NCBI RefSeq assembly: GCF_040812015.1 | Contig: NZ_JBFNXJ010000003.1 | Coordinates: 1 to 64,000, forward strand | Direction of reading: 5' to 3' | Length of the DNA stretch: 64,000 bases | DNA from: Chitinivorax sp. PXF-14 | Lineage (GTDB): Bacteria > Pseudomonadota > Gammaproteobacteria > Burkholderiales > SCOH01 | Part shown: piece by piece, positions 36,701 to 46,140 of the stretch | Layout: every line of letters starts with the position of its first letter | How positions within the stretch are numbered: the first letter of the stretch is position 1 | Translations under genes and position numbers: made by a program | Notes under the pieces: generated by a model | The model's input: the letters and a program-made list of their open reading frames with translations, nothing else | Databases searched by the model: none | What the model was told of the DNA's origin: nothing

Positions 36701-37337
36701 AGCGTTGTTCCCGGATCGTCGCCAGTGTCTGCTCCGCGACCTCGCTCGCCTGTTTCCGCAGATCGTGTACCTGAACCTGGCGGGTGGCCTCGGCTGGAAC
36801 AGGGCTGATCGATTGTCGCCCTTGATCGTCAAAGCGAGTGCGCAGCATCCCGTGACGTGCCAGAAGACCTGCCCACGCGTGTTCCAGACGCGATGGATCG
36901 ACGTCGCGGCCGTCGAGTTCGAGGTAGGCATGGCAGCCCACGCCCCCCAGCACCTGTTCCTCGCCGCGCCCGATCCAATAGGCATGTTGCACATCGGTCA
37001 GTGCGAACGATGCGGGGTCGTCAGATGGTCGTGATGTTTCCCCTGCGGCCACGACCTCCTGCGTGCGCCGACGGGACAGCAGCGGCCACCAGTCGCACAG
37101 CCTGGGCCGTTCGATCAGTTGCGCAAAGCTGACGTCCGCCCCGGCCTTGCGCCATTGGTTGGCGAGGCGCATCAGCTGCAGTGAGTCCAGCCCCAGTTCG
37201 ATCAGATGATCGTCATCCTCCAAATGCGCATTCGGCTCGGTGAGCAGAGCCTTCACCTGTGCCCGAATCCGGCAGGGCCGCAGAATCTCGCTGGCATTCT
37301 GGTGAATCGCCTCTTCCGTCATCGGTGCCGTGGTCAT
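30705..37337 (-). CDS. Siderophore NRPS, ArCP-Cy-A-PCP-Cy-A-PCP
   Basis: A 2,210-residue two-module NRPS. An aryl carrier domain (about 22-85; Ser52 in LGLDSLQ) accepts salicylate. Module 1 has Cy (about 108-530; DLLVADVQS), A (about 550-1050) and PCP (about 1065-1140; GGDSLVA). Module 2 has Cy (about 1160-1585; DYLTLDGYS), A (about 1600-2100) and PCP (about 2115-2185; GGDSLRA). Both A domains are the same sequence, with code D-L-Y-N-M-S-M-I-W by alignment to GrsA, a cysteine-type code. The start resembles PchE and HMWP2, but PchE has one module and HMWP2 one A domain. No epimerase-like insert is seen. Both gene ends overlap neighbours (ATGA). Confidence 0.93.
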   Translation of the reverse strand: MTTAPMTEEAIHQNASEILRPCRIRAQVKALLTEPNAHLEDDDHLIELGLDSLQLMRLANQWRKAGADVSFAQLIERPRLCDWWPLLSRRRTQEVVAAGETSRPSDDPASFALTDVQHAYWIGRGEEQVLGGVGCHAYLELDGRDVDPSRLEHAWAGLLARHGMLRTRFDDQGRQSISPVPAEATRQVQVHDLRKQASEVAEQTLATIREQRSHRRLRVNEGEVAGLSLSLLPDGTTRLHFDIDLLVADVQSLHVILRDLAALYAHESLPHAPINWHFGHHLEAQTKRRGDALEEAGHYWSKRLPLLPGAPALPLRCAPETLASPRFTRRVHKMPATRWARLQRFAASARITPAMVLATTYAEVLAAWSTVPRFLLNLPLFDRHGDTPGLDNVVADFTNLLLLEVDCREPMPFAARARALQARFHTDVAYSAWSGVRLQRELAQRGDGERSFAPVVFACNLGTPLLDDRTRRSLGELGYMISQTPQVWLDHQVYEQGGGVLLAWDALEDLFPDGLIDAMFGAYVRLLDHLAEDAAAWEAPLPALLPPGQHAVREMANATDVPVAPRTLHQPIFEQATAHPKRTALIDGANGQTVDYGTLAHRTLQVAALLHEQGVRPGDPVAVTLPRGIDQVVAVLGVLAAGACYVPVGIAQPVARQERIHRRAGVRHVLTDQGRMEAIRPTGADVIDVAQAALRRPLTQPVSVAPDAPAYVIFTSGSTGEPKGVEISHRAAANTIDDLNQRCGVGPDDRVLAVSALDFDLSVYDLFGLLGAGGAVVLLAEDDRRDASVWLRLVHEQCVTLWNSVPVLLDMLLVAAEGDGRPLPLRLAMASGDWIGLDLPARLARMAPAARFVAMGGATEAAIWSNLCEVTLPLPNHWRSIPYGRPLANQRYRVVDTQGRDCPDWVAGELWIGGAGVARGYRGDPQRTAEAFVEHDGLRWYRTGDLGRYWPDGTLEFLGRRDHQIKLRGHRIELGEIEAALLAQPGVRQAVALVAGQPPALAAALVAEGPPDIGALATALRMLLPDYMVPASWLALDALPLSANGKIDRRELENRVIDHLATSSSTKTPPEGAVEEKIAAVWRELLRHDAPIYRNDHFFRLGGDSLVATQVVARLQRDGLRAAQPLRHLFARPILADFAAIWQSGGLSTPTIPSLHPNSSEFHEPFALTEVQQAYWMGQADGLPLHCGTLYLIELDGSAVDLARFDTAWRALWQRHDMLRACVDDDGHQYIPREIPDIVLRIEPAEPDANAARARIVECWRQRDRTRASPPLHVVHAVPYADGRCRLGLIFDYLTLDGYSVKLLLSELVALYRNPTRLPAPPQVNFRDYVTQTAPDATARDEAEEYWRERLDTLPPAPALPLACEPATLGLANFARWHARLPAPQWQRLRDAAQRYGLTPSVLLLTVYAHMLSYWSGGSAHTLNLTLFDRRDVHPDVHSMLGDFTTLAPVPFEPQTQTDLIGCAHDMQRRIAEVLEHRAVSSIWVQRERAHAVGLQAAALPVVFTSTLGMADGFFDDLPEGFPDLADGGLSETPQVWLDHQVYEHRGELVLCWDAVPSLFPDGLIDAMFGAYVRLLDHLAEDAAAWEAPLPALLPPGQHAVREMANATDVPVAPRTLHQPIFEQATAHPKRTALIDGANGQTVDYGTLAHRTLQVAALLHEQGVRPGDPVAVTLPRGIDQVVAVLGVLAAGACYVPVGIAQPVARQERIHRRAGVRHVLTDQGRMEAIRPTGADVIDVAQAALRRPLTQPVSVAPDAPAYVIFTSGSTGEPKGVEISHRAAANTIDDLNQRCGVGPDDRVLAVSALDFDLSVYDLFGLLGAGGAVVLLAEDDRRDASVWLRLVHEQCVTLWNSVPVLLDMLLVAAEGDGRPLPLRLAMASGDWIGLDLPARLARMAPAARFVAMGGATEAAIWSNLCEVTLPLPNHWRSIPYGRPLANQRYRVVDTQGRDCPDWVAGELWIGGAGVARGYRGDPQRTAEAFVEHDGLRWYRTGDLGRYWPDGTLEFLGRRDHQIKLRGHRIELGEIEAALLAQPGVRQAVALVAGQPPALAAALVAEGPPDIGALATALRMLLPDYMVPASWLALDALPLSANGKIDRRELENRLAATMSPAHYEPPRDPLERELAALWEEVLGCKKVSRHDDFFQLGGDSLRATRLIEALRQRGPAGGGLSLRKVFSAPTVAAQAALLRAQNEQSESAVVNTAFEEGTL
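31042..32664. repeat. 1,623-bp direct repeat, copy in NRPS module 2 (A domain)
   Basis: This segment recurs at 34189-35811 at a constant offset of 3,147 bases, with no difference found by eye. A 15-base similar stretch with one mismatch at its edge extends it on one side. It encodes residues about 1558-2098: the C-terminal tail of the Cy domain and the whole A domain up to its last motif (GKIDRREL), stopping before the PCP. Confidence 0.93.
34189..35811. repeat. 1,623-bp direct repeat, copy in NRPS module 1 (A domain)
   Basis: Partner of 31042-32664, encoding residues about 509-1049 of the same protein. The flanking Cy and PCP sequences of the two modules are clearly different, so only the A-domain cassette is shared. 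This points to gene conversion or a recent cassette copy rather than ancient module duplication. Confidence 0.93.
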
Positions 37338-40288
37338 GCCTGGCCTCCCGCTCCGACGAGGAAACGGGACACGCTGGTCAGTTTCTCGCAGGTTTCCTCA
37401 AGTTCGCGTTCGGGGGTGGACATGGCGACGATACCGGCACCGGCGCGCAGCCAGGCGCGCTCTTCGTCCTGATACATCGAGCGCAGTACCAGCGCGGCAT
37501 CCAGCGCCCCATCGCTGTCGGCGATCAGGACGCAACCGCTGTAGAGGCCACGCTGCACAGGTTCGTAACGGCCGATTGCATCGATGGCCTCACGTTTTGG
37601 AATGCCGGATGCGGTTACGGCCGGGAACAGGGACTGGAAGGCGTCCCAGGCGGTTCTGCCGGAATCGAGGCAGCCGTGGACGCGCGAGCCCAGATGTTGG
37701 ACAGTCCCCCGCCGGCAGACCTGCATGAATTCGCCAACCTGCACGTTGCCGTGCGCGCACACCTGTTTCATTTCCTCGAAAGCCAGCCTGATCGAGATGG
37801 CATGTTCCATGATCTCCTTTGGATCGCTGACCAGCTCCGCCCGCAATCTGTCTTCTTCGTCCGCATTCGCGCCGAGTGCGCGTGTCCCTGCCAACGGCTG
37901 GGTACTGACCCGGCCATCGGCCGCGACTTCGACCAGCGTTTCGGGACTGAAGCCGGCGCTGCGGAAATTGCCCCGGCGCAGGAGGAAGGAGCGTGCCGGC
38001 TGGTTGGCGTGCCGTCCCGTGAGGTAGCTTGAGATGACATCGATACTTCCGCCCACGGGGATGACACGAGACAGAATTACCTTCTCGTAGTCGCGTTCCT
38101 GAATCTGCCGGACTGCGTTGGCCACGCGTTGCTTGTACGGCTCCGCATCCGCGTGGTCTATGTCCATGCTCAAGCGGCCTGACGAGGCAGGTTGTTGGTC
38201 CTCGGGAGGCCGCGCATCGAGTTGGGCGATCCGCTCGGCCCATTCCGATGCCGTCGTTTCGTCCACCGTGCGGAGGGTTGCCTGGCCTTCACGCAGGCGC
38301 AATTCGATTGCCGGGGCGATCAGGTGAAGCAACGGGCGCGAGGTCGGTGCGACGGAGAGCCCATGGAACAGGCGCGCCAGTTCGAAATCGGCTGTCCCGT
38401 ACAGTCGATAGCCATCGACCGGCAAAGCGGCAAGCGCTTGCCCGACGGTGGCGGCAAAGTCGCCCAGCGACCATGACTGGCGACTGCCTCTGTATGTGAG
38501 GACGGCTTGTTGCGCGTCGATACACAACTCGGCCAGCACGCCGATTCCGACGCACCACTCGCCATCGCGTTCGTAGACAGTGAACGACGCGTCCTCCAGA
38601 ATCCGTGCAACACCGACCGCGAGCGCAAGCGGTGCCTGCTTCGTCGCGACTGTTCGTTCCCGGTAAGACAGACGCGTCGTCTCACCGACTTGCCGGGCCT
38701 GTTGTGCCAGGCGCCTCTTGTCGATCTTGCCCACCGTGGTCAACGGCCAGGTTTTCGCCGATTCAAGCTGATCCGGCAGCTTGTATCGCGGCAGGCCGCG
38801 CGATCGCAGGAAATCGTGCAATTCACGCAGACTGGGAGCGCTTCCCTTAGCAATGACGAAGGCGCAGGTACGTTCGCCCAGTTCGCGGTCCTCGACCGCA
38901 ACCACCACCGCGTCGTGTATCGCGGGATGTTCTCGCAGATGCTGTTCGATCTCGGCGGCGGCGATCTTCTCGCCGGCGCGGTTGATCTGTTCCTTCAGGC
39001 GTCCCTCGACGATCAGATTGCCTTCCGGCGTGCGCCGTACCAAGTCACCTGTGCGGTAATAGCCATCGGTGGTGAAGGCCACCGCATTGTGTGCTCCGCC
39101 GCGGTGGTAGCCGCGAATGGTGTAGGGACCGCGGGTGATCAACTCACCGGTTTCACCGGGCGCAACGTCGGTTCCGTCAGCGTCGACGATACGGATCTCG
39201 TCGTATGGGGACAGGGGACGGCCCTGTGTGTGGTAGATCACCTCGTCGGGATCGTCGAGCCGCGTATAGCAGAGCAATCCTTCTGCCATGCCGAACACCT
39301 GCTGCAGGCGGCAGCCAAACGCCGGCGGAACCTGCCGGGCCAATGCCAACTCAAGACGCGCGCCGCCGACCTGAAGCAGGCGCAGGCTGGACAGGTCGGT
39401 GTCGTCGCTCTCCCGCGCCTGCAGCCATAGCTGCACCAGCGGAGGCACCAACGCCGTGATGGTCACGCCTTCGCGGGCAATCAGCGAGAACGCCTCATCG
39501 CTGCTGGGCGTGCGCGCCATCACCACACGGCCGCCGACGGAGAGTGTGCCAAGCAGCCCCGGACACGCCAGCGGAAAATTGTGGGCGATCGGCAGGGCGA
39601 CAAGATAGACACTCTGCGCATTCATGCCGCATAGCGCGGCCGACGCTTGGGCATTGTAGGCATAGTCGATATGTGTGCGCGGGATCAGTTTGGGCGTTCC
39701 CGTCGTGCCGCCCGACTGGAGCAACAGGGCCGTGTCATGAGGGTCCGGTTCGGTTCGCCGCTCAATGGGCTCGGCTTCCAGCGACATAAGTGCCACATGC
39801 TTGCCAGCATCTCCATCAATGATGAGATGCCGAAGGGCCGGGGATCGTGCCTGCAGGGCTTCGGCCATGGCTCGATGGTCGAAGCCCAGAAAGCGGTCGG
39901 GCACCACGCAGGCGACCGGGCGTCCCTGCGCACACAATCCCTCGAGATCTCCCAGCCGCTGCGACGGCATCGCAAGGAGCGGGAGCGCACCAATGCGCAG
40001 CAGCGCGAACAACGTCACGACGAACGACATGCCATTGGGCAATTGCATCAACACGGCATCGCCCCGTTGGATACCCAGACGCACGAAGCCCGCCGCCAAG
40101 CGGTCAGCCCGCTGATCCAGTTCGGCGTAGGTCCAACTCCCAGCGCCATCCACCAGGGCCACCCGCTTGCCGTAGCGCCGTGCCCACTGGCGCAGGTGCT
40201 GGCCGAGCGTCAAGCGCTCCCAGTACCGCTCCCGTTCGTGGCGTGCGATCCCAGCCTTCGTCCGATCAACGGCATGAGATTCCATCAT
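37334..40288 (-). CDS. Salicyl-AMP ligase fused to salicylate synthase (YbtE-YbtS-like)
   Basis: A 984-residue fusion of two enzymes normally separate. Residues about 1-545 are an aryl-AMP ligase like YbtE/PchD (LLLQSGGTTGTPKLIPRTH, YRTGDLV, GRLKEQINRAGEKI). Residues about 550-984 are a chorismate-using salicylate synthase like YbtS/Irp9 (GFSPETLVEV, PLAGTRALG, FPAVTASGIPKREAI, RGLYSGCVLI). Together they make salicylate from chorismate and load it on the aryl carrier of the NRPS. It is first in the biosynthetic operon. AGGAAGGAG lies before tandem ATGs at 40288 and 40285; either may be used. A Fur-box-like site lies 39 bases upstream. No stop or frameshift separates the halves. Confidence 0.93.
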   Translation of the reverse strand: MMESHAVDRTKAGIARHERERYWERLTLGQHLRQWARRYGKRVALVDGAGSWTYAELDQRADRLAAGFVRLGIQRGDAVLMQLPNGMSFVVTLFALLRIGALPLLAMPSQRLGDLEGLCAQGRPVACVVPDRFLGFDHRAMAEALQARSPALRHLIIDGDAGKHVALMSLEAEPIERRTEPDPHDTALLLQSGGTTGTPKLIPRTHIDYAYNAQASAALCGMNAQSVYLVALPIAHNFPLACPGLLGTLSVGGRVVMARTPSSDEAFSLIAREGVTITALVPPLVQLWLQARESDDTDLSSLRLLQVGGARLELALARQVPPAFGCRLQQVFGMAEGLLCYTRLDDPDEVIYHTQGRPLSPYDEIRIVDADGTDVAPGETGELITRGPYTIRGYHRGGAHNAVAFTTDGYYRTGDLVRRTPEGNLIVEGRLKEQINRAGEKIAAAEIEQHLREHPAIHDAVVVAVEDRELGERTCAFVIAKGSAPSLRELHDFLRSRGLPRYKLPDQLESAKTWPLTTVGKIDKRRLAQQARQVGETTRLSYRERTVATKQAPLALAVGVARILEDASFTVYERDGEWCVGIGVLAELCIDAQQAVLTYRGSRQSWSLGDFAATVGQALAALPVDGYRLYGTADFELARLFHGLSVAPTSRPLLHLIAPAIELRLREGQATLRTVDETTASEWAERIAQLDARPPEDQQPASSGRLSMDIDHADAEPYKQRVANAVRQIQERDYEKVILSRVIPVGGSIDVISSYLTGRHANQPARSFLLRRGNFRSAGFSPETLVEVAADGRVSTQPLAGTRALGANADEEDRLRAELVSDPKEIMEHAISIRLAFEEMKQVCAHGNVQVGEFMQVCRRGTVQHLGSRVHGCLDSGRTAWDAFQSLFPAVTASGIPKREAIDAIGRYEPVQRGLYSGCVLIADSDGALDAALVLRSMYQDEERAWLRAGAGIVAMSTPERELEETCEKLTSVSRFLVGAGGQA

Positions 40289-40591
40289 CAACTCCTTCCT
40301 GGCACGGGGCCTTGCAGCAAGATGTCATGAATGGGAATAATTCTCGATTGATGGCCATCTGACTACCCGAAAGGAATCCGCTTTGCCCGCATCGGCATTC
40401 TTGTTGGCTGAGTACGCGATGTTTCAAGGGGAAAGTGAGCCGACACCACGAATCATCCATTTCGGGCTCGTGTCGTATCCGAACCGGGTAGTGTGAGTTC
40501 GCAAGGACACGTAAAACCGTGCCCTGGAGCGCGGACCCGCTGAGTCGTCATGTCGGGGTGCCGTGCCGTTCACCTGATGTGGAGGCGCTGC
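40289..40591. other. Divergent intergenic region of the siderophore cluster
   Basis: 303 bases between the biosynthetic operon (minus) and the ABC transporter genes (plus). It holds the Fur-like box at 40327-40345 and must contain two promoters. A repeat for the AraC-type regulator is expected here, but I could not identify one convincingly. Confidence 0.6.
40327..40345. promoter_or_regulatory. Fur-box-like site before the siderophore biosynthesis operon
   Basis: ATGAATGGGAATAATTCTC matches 12 of 19 positions of the consensus GATAATGATAATCATTATC, including the AATG and AAT-ATT cores. It lies about 39 bases before the start of the fusion gene, where Fur would block transcription when iron is plentiful. 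By eye only. Confidence 0.55.
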
Positions 40592-42382
40592 ATGACGAGA
40601 AGACGTGCCGACCCGGCATGGTCTGTATTGCTGGACCTGTTGCGTGGCCATCGCCTGCCCCTGGGGCTGGCGTTGTCGCTGACCATCGGGGCGGCCATTC
40701 TTGAACTGGTGCCCTACGTGTTGTTGTGCTACTCGGCCACGCTATTGCTCGATCATGCGGCGGCTGGGGATTTCTTTCACTTGGCTGGCTGGATGGCGTT
40801 GGCGCTCTTCGGCAAGTATCTGCTGTATACGCTGGCCTACTACCTCAGCCACAGTGCGGCCTATCACATCCTGATGCATACGCGGCAGACGTTGGCTCGG
40901 CGCTTGGTATGGGCACCGCTGACGTGGCTGCAACAACATGGTTCGGGGGCACTGAAGAAGCTCCTCATGCAGGATGTCGAGCGGCTGGAACAATTCATTG
41001 CGCACCATCTGGTGGAAATGACGGCAGCGATCGTTGCACCGATCCTTGTTGCGGTCGTGCTGTTGTGGACCGACTGGCGCCTCGCCGTGGCGGCGTTGGC
41101 TACATTCCCCCTGGCCATCCTGTTTCAGTCTGTCGCCATGCGCGATATGGATTCGTACATGGCCGAGTACCAGCGCGAGGTTGGCGAGCTCAACAGCGCT
41201 TCGATTGAATACCTGCGCAACATGCGGGTCATGAAGACCTTCCGCCAGGACGCGCGATCCTTTGCCCGCATGCGTGACGGGCTCAGGCGATATCACGATC
41301 TGAGTCTGCGGGTCGCGCGCTGTACCGTTCCCGGCTGGTCGATCTTCATGGTCCTGCTCAATGCGAACATCGTGCTGCTGCTGCCGGTGGGGTTGTGGCT
41401 TGCGCAGCATCACCAGATTGCCTTGCCGGAGCTGCTCCTCGCCCTGGTGCTCGGCAACGGCATGCTCAAGCCGTTGTTCAAGCTGATGCGTTTTCAGGCG
41501 CAGATCCGCGAGATTCTGGACGGCGTGCGTCGCATGCACCCTTTGCTGGACATGCGCGAACCGGAGCCGCGGGCAAAGGCCACCGTCGAAAGCTTCGACC
41601 TGAGCTTCGATGGCGTATGTTTTGGGTATGGCAAAGCGCCCGTACTGCGCGACTTGTTCTTCTCCATCCCCGCTGGCCGGGTCACCGCGCTGGTCGGGCC
41701 GTCCGGCGCGGGCAAGACGACGGTGGCAAGCCTGCTCGGGGGATTGATCGAACCGGAGCATGGCGAAATCCGCATCGGCGGAGAGCTCCTTGCGGAAATC
41801 GGCGAAGCACAGCGCGCGGGGCTCATCTCGGTCGTGGCGCAGGACACGTTTCTTTTTCGGGGCAGCCTGCTGGAAAACCTGCGTATCGGCCGCCCCGACG
41901 CGGACGAGGTCGCAGTGCGCCGCGCCCTGCGCATCGCCCAGGCGGAGGCGTTCGTCGAAGCACTGCCCGATGGCTGGCATACCGAAGTGGGTGAACAGGG
42001 CATTAGTCTTTCGGGAGGCGAGCGTCAACGTATCGCAGTCGCAAGAGCGCTGCTTGCCGATACGCCGATCCTCGTGCTCGACGAAAGCACAGCCTTCGCG
42101 GACAGCCGTACCGAGCGACGATTTCTCCAGGCCCTGCGCGAAGCGTGTCCAGACAAGACGTTGCTGATCATCGCCCATCGGCTCTACACAGTGAAGGATG
42201 CTTCACAGATCGTGGTGCTGCAATCCGGGCAGCGAGTGGACGCAGGCGATCATGACAATCTCTTGCGAAGCTGTTCGCTTTACAGACAGATGTGGCAGGC
42301 ACAGGCATGGGACGAGGCGTGGGCCATCGGAGCCCAAGGTAATCCTGACATTCAGTCTCCCAGAGAGGCCTTGTATGGCTAG
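40592..42382 (+). CDS. ABC transporter, fused permease-ATPase (YbtP-like)
   Basis: A 596-residue half-transporter with six predicted membrane helices (about 20-310) and a C-terminal ATPase: Walker A GPSGAGKT (about 369-376), signature LSGGERQR (about 472-479), Walker B ILVLDES (about 493-499). It resembles YbtP, which works with YbtQ to import ferric siderophore across the inner membrane. The start at 40592 is chosen because GGAGG lies six bases upstream; an ATG at 40550 is a weaker option. It overlaps the next gene by 8 bases, so the two halves are made together as a heterodimer. Confidence 0.9.
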   Translation: MTRRRADPAWSVLLDLLRGHRLPLGLALSLTIGAAILELVPYVLLCYSATLLLDHAAAGDFFHLAGWMALALFGKYLLYTLAYYLSHSAAYHILMHTRQTLARRLVWAPLTWLQQHGSGALKKLLMQDVERLEQFIAHHLVEMTAAIVAPILVAVVLLWTDWRLAVAALATFPLAILFQSVAMRDMDSYMAEYQREVGELNSASIEYLRNMRVMKTFRQDARSFARMRDGLRRYHDLSLRVARCTVPGWSIFMVLLNANIVLLLPVGLWLAQHHQIALPELLLALVLGNGMLKPLFKLMRFQAQIREILDGVRRMHPLLDMREPEPRAKATVESFDLSFDGVCFGYGKAPVLRDLFFSIPAGRVTALVGPSGAGKTTVASLLGGLIEPEHGEIRIGGELLAEIGEAQRAGLISVVAQDTFLFRGSLLENLRIGRPDADEVAVRRALRIAQAEAFVEALPDGWHTEVGEQGISLSGGERQRIAVARALLADTPILVLDESTAFADSRTERRFLQALREACPDKTLLIIAHRLYTVKDASQIVVLQSGQRVDAGDHDNLLRSCSLYRQMWQAQAWDEAWAIGAQGNPDIQSPREALYG

Positions 42383-44147
42383 TTTCGTACGTGCCAGCGG
42401 CCGCGTGATTCGCGCCAGCGGCCATTCTCCAATGCGCTTTTATGCCGGGCTGGCGCTGCGCGTGGTCGAACGTGCCTTCTCGATCGCACCGTATTTCCTG
42501 GCTTGGCTATGGCTGTCGAGGCTGGCACCCTTCACCACGCCAGATACGACTGACATGGGGGCGCGCATATGGGCGGAGCCCGCCGTGTGGCTGGTGGCCC
42601 TGCTGCTGGGGCAGATGCTGTTTTCCTACCTGAGCCAAATGAACAGCTTTCGCGGCAGTTACGCGTTGACGGTCGCGTATCGCGGTCGTCTGATCGATCA
42701 CCTGCAGCGCCTGCCCCTCGGCATATTCGGCCGCCAGCGCATTGGTCACCTGGCCTCGGTGATGACCGACGACGTCAAGCGGATGGAGGACGTGTTCACG
42801 CATCTTGCCGCCGAACTGCTGGCCGCCGTGTCGGTTCCCTTGTTGTTCGCCATGGTGCTTGTATGGGGTGACTGGCGCCTGACGCTGGCGCTGCTAATGA
42901 CATGGCCTCTGGCGCTCGCCGTGATCAACGGCGCCAACAGGTATTTCCTCGCTCGTGGGACGCGCAAGCAGACGCTTTTTCTGGAAACCAGCGGCATGAT
43001 CGTGGAGTTCATTGGTGGCTTGCGCACCCTGCGCCTGTTCAATCGCGCCCAGGCATGGCTACAACGGCTGGACGATCGCTTTGCTCGGATCCGTCATCAC
43101 AGCATGGGTGCCGAGGCTTGGGGAGGCGGCTCGGTACAGGCCTATCGCTTCGTCCTGGAAGCGGGTCTGTTGCTTTTGCTGGCGGTGGCCGGATGGCTCG
43201 TCGCGCGTGCGGAACTGACACCCGTGACTTGGTTGCTGTTCGTCCTTGTGGCCTACAAGGTGCTGGACCCGTTGCTGGAAGCCGCGGCCTATCTTGTGGA
43301 GTTGCGCGCGATGGTGCAGGGCGAAACCCGCCTGCAACGGTTTCTGGACGAATCTCCCTTGAAGGAAGGCGAACACACGGAGGCGTCATCGGGGCTTGCC
43401 GTTGCCTTTCATGATGTGGGCTTCGGATACGGGGCGCAGCGGGTACTGCATGACATCTCGTTTGACATTCCAGAGCGGAGTGTGACCGCCATCGTCGGGC
43501 CGTCCGGCGCCGGAAAGAGCACCCTGCTGGAGTTGATCGCGCGCTTCTACGACCCGCAGGAAGGCAGCGTCACGCTTGGCGGCGTCGACCTGCGTGCGTG
43601 GCGAAGCGAAGCGTTCTACGGGCAACTCGGTTTTGTCTTTCAGGATGTGCAGCTCTTTCAGGGCAGTGTGCTCGACAACGTGCGCATCGGTCGCGAGGGC
43701 GCAAGCGACGAGGAGGTCATCGAGGCCTGCCGTCTGGCCCTCTGCGACGATTTCGTCCGGCGCCTTCCCGACGGATATGCGACACGGATTGGCGAGAATG
43801 GCCAGCAACTGTCCGGCGGTGAACGCCAGCGCCTGTCGATCGCCCGCGCATTGCTCAAGAATGCGCCGGTGCTGCTGCTGGATGAAGCGACAGCCTCGGT
43901 TGATCCTCAGTCGCAGCACGAGATACAGCAGGCCCTCTCGCGCCTGATCGCCGGACGCACGGTGATCGTGATAGCCCACCGCCTGCACACAATTCGCCAT
44001 GCCGACCAGATTCTCGTGCTGGAGCAGGGCCGTTTGCGGGAACGAGGTACGCACGAGGCGCTACTGGCGCAGGGAGGTCTCTATGCGCAGTTGTGGCGCG
44101 AACAGGCAATTGCTTCCACATCTGAATGTCTCGGGGTGTGTGACTGA
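42375..44147 (+). CDS. ABC transporter, fused permease-ATPase (YbtQ-like)
   Basis: A 590-residue half-transporter, partner of the preceding gene. Membrane region about 20-310; ATPase with Walker A GPSGAGKS (about 374-381), signature LSGGERQR (about 478-485) and Walker B LLLDEAT (about 499-505). In the yersiniabactin system YbtP/YbtQ handle the ferric siderophore at the inner membrane. The ATG at 42375 overlaps the end of the first gene, and the 3' end overlaps the PPTase start by 8 bases, so all three are coupled. Confidence 0.9.
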   Translation: MASFVRASGRVIRASGHSPMRFYAGLALRVVERAFSIAPYFLAWLWLSRLAPFTTPDTTDMGARIWAEPAVWLVALLLGQMLFSYLSQMNSFRGSYALTVAYRGRLIDHLQRLPLGIFGRQRIGHLASVMTDDVKRMEDVFTHLAAELLAAVSVPLLFAMVLVWGDWRLTLALLMTWPLALAVINGANRYFLARGTRKQTLFLETSGMIVEFIGGLRTLRLFNRAQAWLQRLDDRFARIRHHSMGAEAWGGGSVQAYRFVLEAGLLLLLAVAGWLVARAELTPVTWLLFVLVAYKVLDPLLEAAAYLVELRAMVQGETRLQRFLDESPLKEGEHTEASSGLAVAFHDVGFGYGAQRVLHDISFDIPERSVTAIVGPSGAGKSTLLELIARFYDPQEGSVTLGGVDLRAWRSEAFYGQLGFVFQDVQLFQGSVLDNVRIGREGASDEEVIEACRLALCDDFVRRLPDGYATRIGENGQQLSGGERQRLSIARALLKNAPVLLLDEATASVDPQSQHEIQQALSRLIAGRTVIVIAHRLHTIRHADQILVLEQGRLRERGTHEALLAQGGLYAQLWREQAIASTSECLGVCD

Positions 44148-44853
44148 GCAATTCGTTTCGGCGGGGTCAGGGCTTCTATCCGCGCTGCGTGACACTCCGC
44201 CCTTGCGGAACAGTGATGTGGCAGTCGTTTGTGCGCCGGCTTCATGGGCCGAGCGTCTGCCGGTGACATGGCTTGACGCCACCGAGCGGCGGCGTCTCGC
44301 CGGCTATCGATTCGCCCCTGATCGGCAGCGCCATCATGCGGCCCATGCACTCAAGCGATTGGTGATCGGAGCGTTGCTTCATCAGTCGCCCCAGCACTTG
44401 GCATTCTTCACCGAGGCAAATGGGAAACCCCGCCTTGTGGATCATGCTTTGCACTTCAACCTGTCGCACAGCGGTCAGTGGGTTGCCGTGGCGCTACGCC
44501 GGGATGTTGAGGTGGGAATCGACGTGGAGTGTGGGCGACATACCCAGCCCAACCTGCCATGGCCGGCGATCGCGCACCCAGATGATCAGCCGATAGTCGA
44601 CGACGATTCGTTCCTCTGGGCCTGGACCGTAAAGGAAGCGGTCGCCAAGTGCTGTGGAGAGGGGTTGACGCTTGATTTCACTCGTCTGCGCTTGTGGCGA
44701 GGCGAGGAACAGCCCCTTCGCTGCGGCGATGGCAGGCGGCAATGGCAAGCTTGGCACGGCATGCTTGATGCGCACACGCACCTTGCTGTGGCCACCGCAA
44801 CGGCCTGGTCCCGCCTGCGGTTGGTAACAGTATCCACGCCACTCGTCATCTGA
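44140..44853 (+). CDS. Sfp/EntD-type 4'-phosphopantetheinyl transferase
   Basis: A 237-residue PPTase that activates the carrier domains of the NRPSs. Motifs: NGKPRL, LHFNLSHSGQWVAVAL, VGIDVECGR (metal-binding Asp/Glu) and WTVKEAVAKCCGEGL. The best start is GTG at 44140, overlapping the ABC gene by 8 bases; there is no ATG in a suitable place. The gene converges on the AraC-type regulator gene with an 8-base overlap at their ends. Having its own PPTase makes the locus self-sufficient after transfer. Confidence 0.9.
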   Translation: MTEQFVSAGSGLLSALRDTPPLRNSDVAVVCAPASWAERLPVTWLDATERRRLAGYRFAPDRQRHHAAHALKRLVIGALLHQSPQHLAFFTEANGKPRLVDHALHFNLSHSGQWVAVALRRDVEVGIDVECGRHTQPNLPWPAIAHPDDQPIVDDDSFLWAWTVKEAVAKCCGEGLTLDFTRLRLWRGEEQPLRCGDGRRQWQAWHGMLDAHTHLAVATATAWSRLRLVTVSTPLVI

Positions 44854-45733
44854 TGAGATTGCGACGAACCTCGCGTGGCAACATTCCGAACTGCTTGCGG
44901 AAAGCCGCACTGAAATGACTTAGGTTGCTGTACCCCAGCGAGGTGGCAGTTTCAGTGACGCTACGGCTCTGCAACAACCGACGGGCCTGCTCCATGCGCT
45001 CGCGCTGGAAGAGCGCATAGACACTGATGCCGAACAGGAGCTTGAAGCCGCGCTTGATCTTGAGCTGGTTCAATCCAGTTTCGCGTGCCAGCTGCTCGAT
45101 TGTGGGCGGGTTGCTCAGATCGCTGAGCAGGCGCTCGCGAGCGGCGAGCAGCAGCCGGCGCTCGCGCGGCCCGATACCGCTGTCGGATGTTTCTGGTTGC
45201 GATGATTGAAGGTGCCAGGCGAGGAATTCCAGTGCGGCCGAATGCACGAGCAACGGCGGGGCATTTTCCTCGGTCAGAAGGCGCCCCACGCGGGCGGCCG
45301 CGTCGCGAATGCGCAGGTTGTTGCGGGCGCGAAGCAGGCAGGATTCGCTGCCATGCGCGAAGCACGCACGCTTGCATTCTCCTGCCGCCAGTTGGTCAAG
45401 CAACTGGGGGGCGATGCGAAGTTCAATATTGACGCTGCCGGCGTCGCATCTCACCTGAAACCGATTGCCTGGCATGAAGGTCGCCAGGACATCGTCGCGA
45501 TCAAGTTCGAAGTACTGGCCTTCGCAAGCGACACGGATTGCACCGCGTAACAGACAGCTGAAATGAACGCGCGCGTCCTCCGCTTCCATCATCGGGTTCA
45601 GCTCCTGCTGGGTATCGAACACTTCCATCGATACCGCCAACCCCGGCTGCAAGTCGACCGTCTTGACCAGAACTCCGGCCAGTGCTCTGTCTTGGTGCGG
45701 GTAGAAGAACTCGGCGGGCCTCAGTACTTGCAT
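44846..45733 (-). CDS. AraC-family regulator of the siderophore cluster (YbtA/PchR-like)
   Basis: A 295-residue regulator with an N-terminal sensing domain and a C-terminal double HTH (about 190-290): LARETGLNQLKIKRGFKLLFG and ATSLGYSNLSHFSAAFRKQFGMLPREVR. The C-terminus is typical of PchR/YbtA, which activate siderophore genes when the ferric siderophore binds. The start at 45733 has GGGAGG about six bases upstream. It sits between the transporter/PPTase operon and the receptor gene, and a Fur-box-like site lies about 200 bases upstream of it, in the spacer shared with the receptor gene. Confidence 0.92.
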   Translation of the reverse strand: MQVLRPAEFFYPHQDRALAGVLVKTVDLQPGLAVSMEVFDTQQELNPMMEAEDARVHFSCLLRGAIRVACEGQYFELDRDDVLATFMPGNRFQVRCDAGSVNIELRIAPQLLDQLAAGECKRACFAHGSESCLLRARNNLRIRDAAARVGRLLTEENAPPLLVHSAALEFLAWHLQSSQPETSDSGIGPRERRLLLAARERLLSDLSNPPTIEQLARETGLNQLKIKRGFKLLFGISVYALFQRERMEQARRLLQSRSVTETATSLGYSNLSHFSAAFRKQFGMLPREVRRNLIR

Positions 45734-46140
45734 GATGACCTCCCGTTCTCGGTCAGGGTACGGCCGGTGTAGCGCTCGGCATGCGCCACCGGCCGATTCA
45801 CAAGGCAGTTCGAAATGGCCACCTTGAACGAGGCGGCCGACCGTGGCTGATCTGAACACGTCATGCGAGTCACTCCCTTCAGCATCAATTAGTACCGATT
45901 CGAGCAATGGATTTCCGAGCCGGGCATTACTACAAATGAGAATCATTTACCATTATTTTCCTAGTTTTTGCCGTGCCCGTCGAGTCGATTTGGATAAGCC
46001 GACGGAAACGTGTCGGCGGAGGCTATCTCCGGCGGTTTCCAGGCGTCCTTCATGCCCCAGGTCGGTTGAATAGCCAAGCCACGCGGCTCCGTGCCAAACG
46101 TTCGGCGGCGCTTCGTGAACCCGTTTCAGGAGTGCAATGA
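45734..46140. other. Regulatory region between the AraC-type gene and the receptor gene
   Basis: 407 bases with no supported gene. It contains a Fur-box-like site at 45932-45950 in an A+T-rich patch, and divergent promoters for the regulator and the TonB-dependent receptor are expected here. Nothing else convincing is seen. Confidence 0.6.
45932..45950. promoter_or_regulatory. Fur-box-like site in the regulator/receptor promoter region
   Basis: ACAAATGAGAATCATTTAC matches 13 of 19 positions of the Fur consensus, including AATGA and AATCATT. It lies about 200 bases before both the regulator (minus) and receptor (plus) starts, next to A+T-rich sequence suited to a promoter. By eye only. Confidence 0.6.

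Noticed and set aside
40289-46140. PchR/YbtA-type binding repeats in the siderophore promoters
   Set aside because: Expected, but no repeat shared by the promoters could be recognised by eye.
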